Source of the DNA: Amphibalanus amphitrite
Taxonomy: Eukaryota > Arthropoda > Thecostraca > Balanomorpha > Balanidae
Length of the DNA: 64,000 bases
Direction: 5' to 3'
Assembly (NCBI RefSeq): GCF_019059575.1
Contig: NW_024882993.1
Coordinates: forward strand, 62,001-126,000
Shown piece after piece: positions 54,752-64,000 of the stretch (position 1 is the stretch's first letter; every line of letters starts with the position of its first letter). The notes beneath the pieces were generated by a model that saw nothing but the letters and a program-made list of their open reading frames with translations, did no database searches and was not told the DNA's origin. The translations under genes were made by a program, and so were the position numbers.

Positions 54752-55626
54752 TTAACCCTCGCCGGCACAGGGGGAACCCCCTAAGGTTTTTCGCGAATGA
54801 CTCGCGTAAAATGCGGCCGATCACGACGAAACTTTCAGGATCCTCGCATTGATCAATTTGACACCTACCCTGAAAATTTCATGACCCTGACCCAAATGAC
54901 CTTTGACCTGTGACCTCTTTTCCGAGACCATGTTTGGCCGGAATCACGATTCGGCGTATGTTGGCTCGCATTAGCCGCGCGTTTGCAAGCTTTTCGTGGT
55001 TTCAATCGTCCAAACATGTGATTTGATGTTGCTCCCATGCATTAGGGTGGGTGTCAAGGTCACCTGAAGGTCAGGTCAGGTCATTGACCTTTGGTGACCT
55101 CGGTTCACTTTTTCGAGTTTTACATGTTTCTAGGCTAGTTTTTGGAGCTGAATTCGAATTTAGCAATCATTTGAACATTAACGAAGTAGTTTCGGTGCCT
55201 TCGTAACATGCTACGAAGCTGTCAGAGACGGATGACAGGTACTACGAATACCCGTCACGACCCCTACCGGTTGACCTCTGATCTGACCCGACCTGGTCTG
55301 AACGCTTAACGGCATCATCTGTGATCAAAACTAACACGATATTCGTGATCAGCACCCCGGAAAACCCTTAGCAGCCACACTTTACGACTTTCTAACAGGT
55401 CCCGGTATTCCCGATTTTTGGGTCATTGACCTGACCTGGAAGGTCAACCGATGACCTAGGACCTTAAACTTAAATATCATTGGCTTCCTCTCGTGACGGG
55501 CAACACGCTCGTTTTTTCCGCGAAGCTCTAGCTCCATCAGGGGCCAAATGCGAGGGGGAGGGGTCGTACCAACCCCCCCCCCTTGTGCCGTCGAATGACA
55601 AAATGGCCTGTGCCGGCGAGGGTTAA
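54752..55626 (-). mobile_element. TTAA element family B, copy B4, reverse
   Basis: TTAACCCTCGCCGGCACAGG at 54752 and CCTGTGCCGGCGAGGGTTAA ending at 55626. The inner second tag TTGTGCCG lies at about 55583 beside the C-run. Interior is the reverse complement of B1-B3. 875 bp. Confidence 0.94.
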
Positions 55627-55679
55627 AGATAGGTTCCTTAACGATTTCCTAATTGTACACTGTTGCATTGTCTGCATGG

Positions 55680-56328
55680 TGAGGAGAACGCTAACCGGTC
55701 AGAAGGGCGCGATGTGTTGTGAGGAGGGCGCCGACAGGTCAGGAGGGCGCTGTACGATGAACGACTGGTCAGGAGGGCGATGCATGGTGATGAGGGCGCT
55801 ATGCGTTGCAAAGGGCGCCGGCTGGTCAGGAGGGCGCTGAACGCGAAGATGTCGCCGACAGGCGAGGAGGGCGCTAACAGGTCAGGAGAGCACTGCACAG
55901 TGCACGGTGATGAGGGCTGCGACAGATCTGGAGGACGCTGTCCGTGAAGCGGGTGCCGACAAGTCAGCAGGGCGCTGTATGGTGGGGAGAGCGCCGACAG
56001 GTCAGGAGGGCGCCGTGTGGTGAGGAGGATGCCATACGATGAGAAGGGCATTATACGAGTGAAGAGGGCGCTGACAGGCCAGGAGGATACTGTATAAAGA
56101 GGAGGCCGCGGACAGGTGAGGAAGGCGATGCACGGTCATGAGGGCGCCGACAGATCAGGAAGGGCCCTCTACGGTGAAAAGGGCACCGACTTGTCAGGAG
56201 AGCGCTGAACGTAGAGGGCGTCGGTCTGGAGGGCTTTGTAATTTGTATGGTTAGGAGGCCGCTATACAGTGAGGAGGATGGCGACAGGTGAGGAGGACAC
56301 TGTACGGTGAGGAGGGCGCTATGATACG
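55680..56328. repeat. GAGGAGGGCGCTGACAGGTCA minisatellite
   Basis: Degenerate 25-40-bp units on GAGGAGGGCGC(T/C)GACAGGT. The array continues at 56775-57030 beyond a MITE. Text ending GGCTGCGCCCCTG at 57299-57312 resembles a hAT right end of the CAGGGGCG class, so the array may be the interior of another hAT-like element whose left end I could not find. Confidence 0.85.
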
Positions 56329-56336
56329 ATAAGGAG

Positions 56337-56774
56337 CAGTGTTCGCCATGGGCTGGGCCAGCCCTATGGGCCATGGGCTGGGCTGGGCTACGGGCTGGGC
56401 TGGGCCCTCAAATATGAAGGATCGGTGGGCTGTGGATGGGCTGGGCCAAGAACTGTTAAGTGGAGTCAGGGGTTAGCAGCTGAGACAATAACTAAAACTA
56501 CATAGCTTATTACTGTGCAAGACTCAAAAATGAGTTAATAAAGCACCCATGCAATGTCCATTGTGCAATTGCATGCTGCTCGCAAAAGATTGCTTCTTTG
56601 CGAGCTTTGGATACCTGTGTAGTGTCAATAATTGTTAATCCATTCATTTTTGACGGGCTGGGCCGGGCTGGGCTTTGACGCCTTTACCATGAATGGGCTC
56701 GGGCTGGGCCGGGCTGTGGACCCATGGGCCTGGGCTGGGCTGGACTGGGAATTTGCAGCCCGTGGCGAACACTG
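56337..56774. mobile_element. hAT-like MITE, 8-bp TSD ATAAGGAG
   Basis: CAGTGTTCGCCATGGGCTGG at 56337 and GCAGCCCGTGGCGAACACTG ending at 56774. ATAAGGAG is duplicated at 56329-56336 and 56775-56782. GGGCTGGGCTG runs lie inside both ends. The middle is AT-rich and non-coding. Confidence 0.93.
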
Positions 56775-57030
56775 ATAAGGAGGGCGCTGCCAGGTCAGGA
56801 GGGCGCTGACATGTGTGGACTTGTGGAGGACGAGACAGATAAGGAGGATGCTGTGTGATAATGCCCATGAGGGCGCCAACTGGTCTGCCCGGAGGGCTCC
56901 GAATGTGAAGAGGGCGCCGACAGGCCAGGAGAGCGCTGAAGGCCGAGAAGGGCGCCGACAGAGCAGAAGAGCGCCGAACAGACAGAAGGGCGCTAAAGGT
57001 GAGCCGAGGGCGCTAGATGGTCAGGAGATT
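56775..57030. repeat. GAGGGCGC minisatellite, right part
   Basis: Continuation of 55680-56328 with GAGGGCGCCGACAGGCCAGGA-like units, the consensus shortened here as GAGGGCGCCGACAGG. Interrupted only by the MITE. Confidence 0.8.
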
Positions 57031-57095
57031 GGGAGTGGATATCCGGCACTTCAGGATTGTGGGTGCATCTTCACCCACAAAGAGATATAAAATTG

Positions 57096-57129
57096 CATAG
57101 ACTACTACATATCTATGTAGTAGTCTATG
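57096..57129. other. perfect 15-bp-arm hairpin
   Basis: CATAGACTACTACAT, loop ATCT, ATGTAGTAGTCTATG. It lies in AT-rich text inside the Harbinger-like insertion. May be a small foldback; not a terminator in this setting. Confidence 0.9.
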
Positions 57130-57312
57130 AAAATTGTAAACCTGGGCGCCAGTGCCGCATGATGTGCCGCAATGGCTTACCGTCGAGGGCGACTAGAGTG
57201 CTGGACGTGGACACTGATAGGCGCCATCGGCGCACAGAATGATCGTGGAAAGCGCCTGCTAGATTTGGGAGGGGCTAAAGCCCAGTGTGCCCCCTCCCTG
57301 GCTGCGCCCCTG

Positions 57313-58400
57313 AGTCCTTTGTCTAGCGATTTTCGAAGTACCTACCTACGTATCGCTCCGTAGCGCCTAGCGGCCTTGGGAGCTGCCGGTGACTACACGG
57401 CCTACGGGTCCCGATTCATGTGGGAATAACACCACAGGGCACCGCATCTTTTTCGAGATAGATGACCGTTCCGAAGCGTGTCGCATTTTCCTGAGCATAA
57501 CCTGGCGTTAACATAATATTAAGCGCCTGCAGGCCCCCTCCTGCCTGCGGCTGACAGCTTTCTGACGAGCCACCTGGCGATCGCCAACTCAACCCTAATT
57601 GCGGCGTTGTCCACTAGGTGGCGGGTTCATACGATACAAGTTAGGACAAGGAATTCTCATAATTATTTTGTTATCATATTTTCCCCTTTTTAAAGTCATT
57701 TAAAAGCGCTATTGCAGAAGTAATTTTTCGATTGGCAGCGATTGCAGCCGCCGCATCAGGGTCCGGATCGAGCCGGGGAGCGTATGCGCCGGTGACGTCA
57801 CCGTAGTGTTGCAGATTTGTAACATTAGCGAGCCCGGACGATCTTACCTAACTTATACGGCCTTGCGCTCGACAATCTTGGCCATGACAGGAACGATGGA
57901 AATAGGACGGTAAATTTATCAAGCGTCCTACAAATTACAATTTCATGTCAACACTGATTTTTTACGAGAAATTATAAAGCAATTATGTTGAATTTAAATC
58001 TAAAAAAAAAATTATTTATGAAAAAAATATTGATATTGATGACCATCCTTTATCAAATCAATATATTGAAAACAGCAGAAAGCCAGCTAAGCAGAAGTGC
58101 TTAACTACGTAAGTGGCGCGGCGCGGCGAATAAATAAAATTCCGATAGTGGCCAGCAAAAAGCGACTGGTACAGAAGATCTACAGTTTCTTTGTTTCATT
58201 TTGGTTGTTCTTTCTTCCTCACCGGGCTCAACATTATAAAATATATCAAAAATTAGCTTCGAATCTTCACATTAATTCAAATTCACGTAACATTTTCGTG
58301 CGTAGTTTACACCACTGATGTCAAGAACTTGATAAAATATTTGGTGTTAATTACGCCGTTTTATGAAACCCAAATGGCATCAATTGGTATACATTCTTGA
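57313..58400. other. no gene recognised
   Basis: Interior of the Harbinger-like insertion. AT-rich from 57640, with short frames only. Confidence 0.5.
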
Positions 58401-58404
58401 ACGA

Positions 58405-58525
58405 TACCGCGAAAACGAAATATTTCTATCGAGAGTTTTCAAAGGATTTCATGCACGAGGCCTTGGCCGAGTGCATGAAATTCTTTGAAAACTCGAGATA
58501 GAAATATTTCGTCGCGGTAGAGTCC
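58405..58525. repeat. ~55-bp-arm imperfect hairpin
   Basis: TACCGCGAAAACGAAATATT.. and GAGTTTTCAAAGGATTTCAT on the left are mirrored by ATGAAATTCTTTGAAAACTC and AATATTTCGTCGCGGTA on the right. The loop is GAGGCCTTGGCC. Arms differ by a few substitutions and one 2-3-bp indel. Confidence 0.88.
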
Positions 58526-58960
58526 TAGATATTATTTCCTGTATGTTTCTTAATATCGCTCGTTATCTGCTTAAAAAAGGCCGAAATATGCATAAATAAA
58601 ATACAGTAACATTAACTACACGTTAGGTACTGAAATACTGGCAGTTCTAATTACTGAACAGTGCAGCAAAGCTTACAAATTTTCTTTAAAACAGAAGCCC
58701 TCGATGAAATCAAGCTATCCAAGAAAACCATCCAAGAAAACGTCTCGCGCAAAGTTTCTTGGATGGCTGGATTGCATTGCAAGACTGCATCAAACATACA
58801 GGAATCCGGAATCGAGCATTTGCCGTAAATGAAGCTCCGTAATTTCGATGGCGTGAACTACTCCGGTCTCCGGCTTTGTGAAACGGAATTGGCATCAAAT
58901 ACGCCAAATCTGGCATAATTGACGGAACGCCGTAAGTAATTCCTTTTATGAAACGAGGCC

Positions 58961-59246
58961 CTGGTCTCGTCGATATCCTAATAGTTCCCCTTTATATTGC
59001 CTTGGAGTCATTATACAGGTACCGCGGGCGTTACCTGAACCATGAGAAAAGAATACATCCCCGCCTATCCCCGCCCCATTCTGCTGTCCATCTTTTTTCT
59101 ACGCCTTCTGTTGAGTGAGTTTCTTGCAAAACAATTATATAATCTGGGTACTTTACGTGCATGTGTCGGAATACAGCCCGCCTCTTTTTGTTATCCCGCA
59201 GTCCTCTCCAGACTCCAGACTCCAGATGTATTCGAATGAGGTCCAC
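58961..59246 (-). pseudogene. L1/Tx1-type LINE endonuclease N-terminal half
   Basis: Minus-strand text WRGLRDNKKRRAVFRHMH, YIIVLQETHSTEGVEKRW, TAEWGGD and a following FSHG-type block match the start of an L1/Tx1 endonuclease (the QETH glutamate is present). The frame continues across the Harbinger-like insertion into 51696-51722 and across C2 into 50508. The first strand with the N-x-R-G-L asparagine is altered or truncated near 59246. Confidence 0.83.
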
Positions 59247-59402
59247 ACAAAGCGGTGGCTTTTCGCTCAGTCACGTCATACGGTAAAACAAAATGGAAAG
59301 TATGACACACGCACACAATCACATCAATCACATATCCATGACCACAATTATACAAACACATCGAAACTGACCATCAGCGACTCGGACACATCTGTGCTAC
59401 AT

Positions 59403-60176
59403 TCATGTAGTAGCCCGCCTCAACATAGCCTTAAATGCCGGCATGCCGGGCTCTATGCGCATGTCATTCATCAGCGACACACCTCGGTAACAAAGACGTC
59501 GTCTCCCAGACTCTGTGCGAATAGCGGGGAGGGTGAACGAATCGGCTCGTCTCCTTTGGTGCTGGTGCCGCTGGCAGGCTCTGGGTCCGATGGTCTGTCT
59601 TAAATACTCGGGCTGACCGGACACAATCACACGCTCGACGGCATATACTGCGTGGTACGATGCCAGCTGTTTAGCTGTGAACCACCCCAGCTGCCGTATA
59701 GCTCCGGACACATGGTCGTTCTTCCTTTTACCGGTCACGACCCGTGTGCAAAAGTTCACAATCTTCTGCACACGGTGGAGCTGCGTATCCGTACAGGAGC
59801 CGTACACTGACATACAGTAGCGCACAATCGATAGAACAAGTGCTTGAACGATACATTTTAGTGCAGTCCTAGGTATCACATGGCGTGCGTGGTTCAGGGC
59901 GATTAGAATTCCGGTGCATTTGCGTGACATGTCATCAATATGCGACTCGAACGTAAGATGGCGATCGATTGACACTCCGAGGTTCTTGACTACCTTGGCA
60001 TCAGGCACTACCGTCCCACAGAAACTGAGCGTGACCGGCGGCAGCCCACGAAGCATCGCCTGTGTTCCCATCACGAGCATCTGTGTCTTTTTAGCATTCA
60101 GACTCATCCCATTTTGACAAAACCAACTATACACATCAGCCAGTGCACCCTCCATTTGCGAGACAAGCTGCTGCAT
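59403..60176 (-). CDS. L2/CR1-type LINE reverse transcriptase, C-terminal fragment
   Basis: 257 codons beginning after the catalytic YADD. Contains MSLNAKKTQMLVMG, VVKNLGVSIDRHLTFESH, VQALVLSIVRYCMSVYGS, VNFCTRVVTGKRKNDHVS and SGRRRLCYRGVSLMN. Equivalent to the last 60% of the LINE at 53260-54558 but clearly diverged from it, so another family of the same clade. The upstream part is missing; the frame ends near 60180 where unrelated sequence starts. Dead copy. Confidence 0.85.
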   Translation of the reverse strand: MQQLVSQMEGALADVYSWFCQNGMSLNAKKTQMLVMGTQAMLRGLPPVTLSFCGTVVPDAKVVKNLGVSIDRHLTFESHIDDMSRKCTGILIALNHARHVIPRTALKCIVQALVLSIVRYCMSVYGSCTDTQLHRVQKIVNFCTRVVTGKRKNDHVSGAIRQLGWFTAKQLASYHAVYAVERVIVSGQPEYLRQTIGPRACQRHQHQRRRADSFTLPAIRTESGRRRLCYRGVSLMNDMRIEPGMPAFKAMLRRATT

Positions 60177-60180
60177 CTGA

Positions 60181-60936
60181 CCCTTCTTCCCCGTTACCTC
60201 TTACGTTAAAGCTCACTACACTGAAAACAATTTTACCCGAAGCTGGCGAATTAAGCGTTGCTCTGCGGGTGGTATATGTGTATTAACTCGCCATGTCCAG
60301 ATTCTAGCTAGAGGGTAGACAGACTTGCCTGCCTTATTACCCGTAAATATGCACCGTACCCACAGTCTGCAGTAAGGTAGCTACTCAGCACCGGATATTG
60401 TCCCCGCGGGTGTCGAGTCATTGGCATAGCCCTCACTGAAAGAGTTGGAACTACTCGAGATATCGTAAACGCGTATCCGTGGTTGGCGAACCTTTACATA
60501 ACCTGCCCTGAAGGAGTTGGATCTACTGGCACAACTAGATGGCGTTGTCTCATACAGTTTTGAATTACAGCAATTTTTTAACTTTTTTTTGCACCAATGA
60601 TATATTGGCACATTGTTTGGCGGTTTCAAGTGGGGGCGAAAGTACAATTGTTAGGGTGCATCTTTAAAACCTCTGCAATATTCATCACGGGACGATTGGC
60701 AACGCCTTTTCTTCCGAAACTACCAAGTGAAACCATTTTGATTCTTATATAGGTCACGAACGCAGTCGCGAGACATCACAGGCTAAGGTGATCGTTAACT
60801 TGCTTCGGCAGTTGGCATTTCACGGGTTTGTTTTGAGAGCTCTCCTACGCGCGTCCTCACCCCTCGCATCCAACCTTTTACCAGTTGTTCCACTCAGTTT
60901 CCTTCACTGCCCACAACCGCATCCAGTTGCCCCACG
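60181..60936. other. no gene; likely LINE 5' region at its right
   Basis: TACACTGAAAACAATTTTAC at 60214 recalls the TACACTGAAAAAA ends of the TA-flanked element, but no partner end was found. From about 60750 the sequence is probably the 5' untranslated region of the LINE that follows, whose internal promoter would lie here. Confidence 0.45.
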
Positions 60937-62505
60937 ATGGGGAAGCGGCGCCGTCAGCGCCCGCTATCCGACTCCTTATCCGATTCTGACTCTGACTCCC
61001 CTCTGAATCCGACTCCTCCCTCTGCCATGGATACCGACTCCCGCCCGACCGTCAACCCTCCCTCCTCTACCCACCCTTCGACTGATCTACCCGGTACCGA
61101 CCCTCGCTCGTCCACTGACCACGCCCTGACCGCTGACCTGACCTCTGACCCCGCCCGGCACTCTGACCCTCGCTCGTCTACCGACCTCGCCCGGAGCCAT
61201 GACCCTCGCCCGTCCACCGACCACTCCCGGAGCTCTGACCCGCGCACGAGCTTGGCCAACGCACCTGCCTGTGATTCGGTTGATCGCTCTCCACTCGAAC
61301 CGTACTTGTCTCTCGACGGCTCCTTTCTGGTTGTTAAAGCTACCGATAGCGACTTCTCTTTCCGGAAGATTAACGTTTTCTGGCCTCAGAAGCAGATCGC
61401 TGCTATCTGTGGCCAGCATGGCCCCGACATCGAAGCTCCAGCTAACGGCACTCTCGTGATCAAAACTCACAATCGAAGGGACACCAAAGCACTCCTGAAG
61501 ACAACCATGTTCTGTGGCAAACAGGTGACGGTCTCTCTCCACCAGAGTCGCAACTCTTGCAAAGGCACGATTTTTGCCCCCGAGATCCGCCACATGACCG
61601 AGGATGAGATCCAGTCAGACCTGAGAGGAGAGGGAGTCACGCACGTCAGACGGCTGACTACCTTCCGCGATGGTCAGCGACGGGACACTAGTTTGCTCGT
61701 TCTGACTTTCGACTCCACCACCCTGCCCGAGAAGATCGCCATCGGCTGGCTCAAGAAAGACGTCCGAGTTTTCATTCCCAATCCGCTCCGCTGTTTCAAA
61801 TGTCAACGATTCGGTCACGGCAGTGCCGCCTGCCGTCAGGCTGCCCGCTGCCAGAAGTGTGGTGAAGCCCCTCATGCGGACTCTGCTTGCACCAAACCAG
61901 TTACTTGTCTCAGCTGTGGTAGCTCGGAACATTCAGTCTCTTCCTCTCAGTGCCCCACGTGGCAAAAAGAAAAACGTATCTGTGAGGTAAAAGCAAAAAC
62001 CGGCTGCTCCTATCCAGATGCCCGCCGCCGCGTAGAAGCAGAGACAGCCACTCCGGCTCCTGGCCGGTCATATGCCAAGGCCGCCACCACCCAGACTGCT
62101 TCCTGCAGTACCCAGACGGACCCCATCGCAGCACTACCCCCTCTCCAGTGTCTGAAGCCTCTGACCACGTCCACGTCTGCGTCCACCAGCACCAACAACG
62201 CGACCGAAACCATTTTCGGTGACCCGATACCCTCCTCTCCTCCAGACTCGCAGCCTGAGGTCTCCCAGGAGATCGCTCAGCAGCCAAAGCCCTCTACCGG
62301 AGCTGGTCGCTCCACCGCAGGCTGGATGAGAGTCCAGCGGTCAAAAGGACCCCGCCCTCAGCCTCCATCAGAGGATGGACGAGCACCCACCCCTCGCACG
62401 TCACGACCAACGGTTCGAGTGTCTATGGGCCACAACCGATCAGCTAGTTGGGCTTCGCCCCGTCGTGGTACGACAAACCAAAGCTCACTTTCCAAGAAAC
62501 AATAA
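60937..62505 (+). CDS. I/Jockey-type LINE ORF1 (Gag-like, CCHC)
   Basis: 522 residues starting MGKRRRQRPLSDSLSDSD; the ATG context (CCACGATGG) is good. Residues 1-110 are a low-complexity S/D/P/T-rich region with DPRSSTD-type repeats. A folded part with RRDTKALLKTTMFCGKQVTV and VTHVRRLTTFRDGQRR fits the usual RNA-recognition-like region. Three zinc knuckles follow: CFKCQRFGHGSAAC, CQKCGEAPHADSAC and CLSCGSSEHSVSSSQC, then WQKEKRICEVKAKTGCSYPD. It coats element RNA. The C-terminal tail is disordered. ORF2 overlaps the end in the -1 frame. GC-rich codons throughout. Confidence 0.9.
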   Translation: MGKRRRQRPLSDSLSDSDSDSPLNPTPPSAMDTDSRPTVNPPSSTHPSTDLPGTDPRSSTDHALTADLTSDPARHSDPRSSTDLARSHDPRPSTDHSRSSDPRTSLANAPACDSVDRSPLEPYLSLDGSFLVVKATDSDFSFRKINVFWPQKQIAAICGQHGPDIEAPANGTLVIKTHNRRDTKALLKTTMFCGKQVTVSLHQSRNSCKGTIFAPEIRHMTEDEIQSDLRGEGVTHVRRLTTFRDGQRRDTSLLVLTFDSTTLPEKIAIGWLKKDVRVFIPNPLRCFKCQRFGHGSAACRQAARCQKCGEAPHADSACTKPVTCLSCGSSEHSVSSSQCPTWQKEKRICEVKAKTGCSYPDARRRVEAETATPAPGRSYAKAATTQTASCSTQTDPIAALPPLQCLKPLTTSTSASTSTNNATETIFGDPIPSSPPDSQPEVSQEIAQQPKPSTGAGRSTAGWMRVQRSKGPRPQPPSEDGRAPTPRTSRPTVRVSMGHNRSASWASPRRGTTNQSSLSKKQ

Positions 62506-64000
62506 GTCAAAGTACTCTACTCCAGTGGAACTGCCGAGGCCTAGTCTCTAACTGGGCCGAAAGCAAGATGTTCTTCCTACTCTTAGCCCCGATCGTTATA
62601 GCCTTACAAGAAACTTGGCTTCTCCCAACAGACCCTTACAACTTTTCACTGTTCAATTATTTGCTATACCGCCATGACGAGACTGATGGTGAGCGCCGTC
62701 ACGGCGGCACAGCTCTATATATCAGTAATGATTTTGTTCACCAACAAATTATACTTCATACACCACTACAAGCCGTAGCTTGTACTATCCGCTTGAATGG
62801 TCGAGAAATAGATATTTGCTCTATCTATATACCGCCAAACACAGACAATAACACGCTAGAAAGAAACTTAAACAATCTCATAGCACAGTTTACTCATCCT
62901 TTTCTCTTAGTCGGCGATTTCAACGCCCATAGCCCTCTGTGGGGACGTGGTATTGCTGCTGCAGACCAGCGAGGCGATATCATTGAACGCGTTTTGGATC
63001 ACCATTACCTTGTTCTACTCAATAAGGGAGATAATACGCACTTTTCACTTTCACACAACAGTGAAACAGCAATTGACTTGTCAATTTGCTCTCCACAAAT
63101 AGCCACCCTTTTCGAATGGTCCGTGGACTCTGACATACACCATAGTGACCATTATCCCATTACATTACACACTACTTTCTCCACCGGTCGTGATGAAGTT
63201 CCCGGTTTTATACCCCGCTGGAATCTCAAGAGGGCCGACTGGGGAAAGTTCCACGATTTTTGCAACATTGACCATGAACATTTTCTTTCCCCTGAACAAG
63301 GCATCAACTATCTTACTGAGGTCATCCTGTCTGCCGCTCAGGCTTCTGTGCCTACCACATCATCATCGGCAAGACACAAACGAGTTCCATGGTGGTCTTT
63401 AGAAGTAGCAAGCGCAATAGCAAAACGCAAACGAGCATTTAGAATGTACTTACGACATAAGAACAACGAAAACTTAATAAAAAGAAACCAAGAGAGAGCT
63501 AAGTGTCGGCGAATTATTAGGGAGTCGAAACGTGCTTCTTGGAAGTCGTTTCTCTCACAGTTAAATTACCGCACGCCTCTCAGTCAGATATGGAATTTGG
63601 TTCGGTCGTTGGCTGGCAAGAGAAGTTTTCCATCGCTCCCCGTTCTGCGTATCAACAATACATCTGTGGTGGAACCAAGAGATATTGTTAATACAATAGC
63701 CGGAACGTTTGCAAACATCAGCTCAGTCGAACAATATCGTCCTGGTTTTCGGGAGACAGCCAGCACACAATTTAGTCTACCTCCGAATGCATTCTTGTCT
63801 GATAATACCGAATCGTACAACAAAATATTTTCCATGACAGAACTACACGAAGCCATTGGATCATCTGGCAACACATCTGTAGGTCCAGATAAGTTGCACT
63901 ACTCATTCTTTCGGCATCTTTCTGAAAATGTTTTAGAATATATGTTGAACACTTTCAATTCCTTGTGGGTTCAGCATATATTCCCGGAAGCGTGGAAGGA
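62446..64000 (+). CDS. I/Jockey-type LINE ORF2: endonuclease and start of reverse transcriptase (runs off window)
   Basis: Open from a stop at 62443-62445 to the window end, -1 relative to ORF1 with about 60 bp overlap and no early ATG, so it may need frameshifting or reinitiation. AP-endonuclease motifs in order: LLQWNCRGLVSNWAESK, ALQETWLL, ICSIYIPP, LVGDFNAHSPLWGRG, ETAIDLSICSP, HHSDHYPI; all catalytic positions (N, E, D-N, S-D-H) are present. RRASWKSFLSQL-like linker text follows, then the reverse transcriptase start (SVGPDKLHYSFFRHL). It nicks target DNA and primes cDNA. Codons are AT-rich, in contrast to ORF1. The copy looks intact as far as visible. Confidence 0.92.

Larger units (their letters stand above)
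51723..58960. mobile_element. Harbinger-like 7.2-kb insertion, 3-bp TSD CTG
   Basis: GGCCTCGTTTCATAAAG starts at 51723 and TTTTATGAAACGAGGCC ends at 58960, with CTG on each outer side. Removing it rejoins the LINE as ..YRRD-QERRTVSVQL.., confirming both edges. Further inverted subterminal text (GTTTCACAAAGCC, TTTGTGAAAC, CGTAATT, CTCCGTAA) lies inside both ends. A 3-bp duplication with GGCC.. termini suggests PIF/Harbinger; no transposase or Myb-like ORF was found, and TSD is not the usual TWA, so assignment is tentative. Confidence 0.75.

Noticed and set aside
60214-60240. TACACTGAAAACAATTTTAC as the end of a second TA-flanked element
   Set aside because: No matching inverted end or TGAGT-rich subterminal region was found nearby.
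61087-61593. Antisense frame of 168 codons
   Set aside because: Shadow of LINE ORF1, caused by its repetitive GC-rich S/D/P-coding region.

Overview
This window is a repeat-dominated piece of an animal genome, most likely an invertebrate. The evidence is a GIY-YIG Penelope-like element, L2/CR1-type, L1/Tx1-type and I/Jockey-type LINEs, an LTR gag-protease fragment, a mariner, tRNA-derived SINE heads and many hAT-like and TTAA-flanked elements. The phylum cannot be fixed from sequence alone. I recognise no host single-copy gene. The only split-gene candidate (40908-45277) lies inside a TA-flanked transposon.

Layout. 1-6443 is a ~135-bp satellite with higher-order periods (about 1,215 and 2,560 bp) and one strand reversal near 390. 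6444-13215 holds hAT-like elements (8222-9063; 10839-13065; 11201-11355), each with an exact 8-bp target duplication, nested in degenerate TTAA elements. 14068-18408 is a TTAA element split by a 3.4-kb hAT-like element. 19500-23631 is a CCCTG-rich minisatellite followed by nested foldbacks. 25078-26876 is an LTR retroelement reduced to one LTR, gag and protease. 27819-30227 is a Penelope-like element with 131-bp inverted arms carrying a hammerhead-like core. 30780-33415 and 34488-38497 are further nests. 38995-40085 is a foldback. 40437-46213 is the TA-flanked element. 46404-59246 is one L1/Tx1-type LINE copy broken by a mariner (itself hit by a SINE), a TTAA element and a 7.2-kb Harbinger-like element, which in turn holds an L2 LINE, two TTAA elements and a hAT MITE. 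60937-64000 is an I/Jockey-type LINE with ORF1 complete and ORF2 running off the window.

The most unusual signal is the TTAA superfamily, called families A-G here. At least thirteen copies of 0.9-1.2 kb have unrelated non-coding interiors but the same terminal grammar: TTAA, CCC(T/G)CGC, a short copy-specific tag, a G-run/C-run hairpin, then a GTTTTTCGCGAATA-like motif. In most intact copies the tag occurs three times: at the short end, and twice at the long end around a 13-27-bp spacer. The tag differs between copies of one family but matches within a copy. Interiors are packed with GGTCA/TGACC half-sites and TGACGTCA palindromes. Removing these insertions in silico rejoins the reading frames of two different LINEs at TTAA, so they are true insertions.
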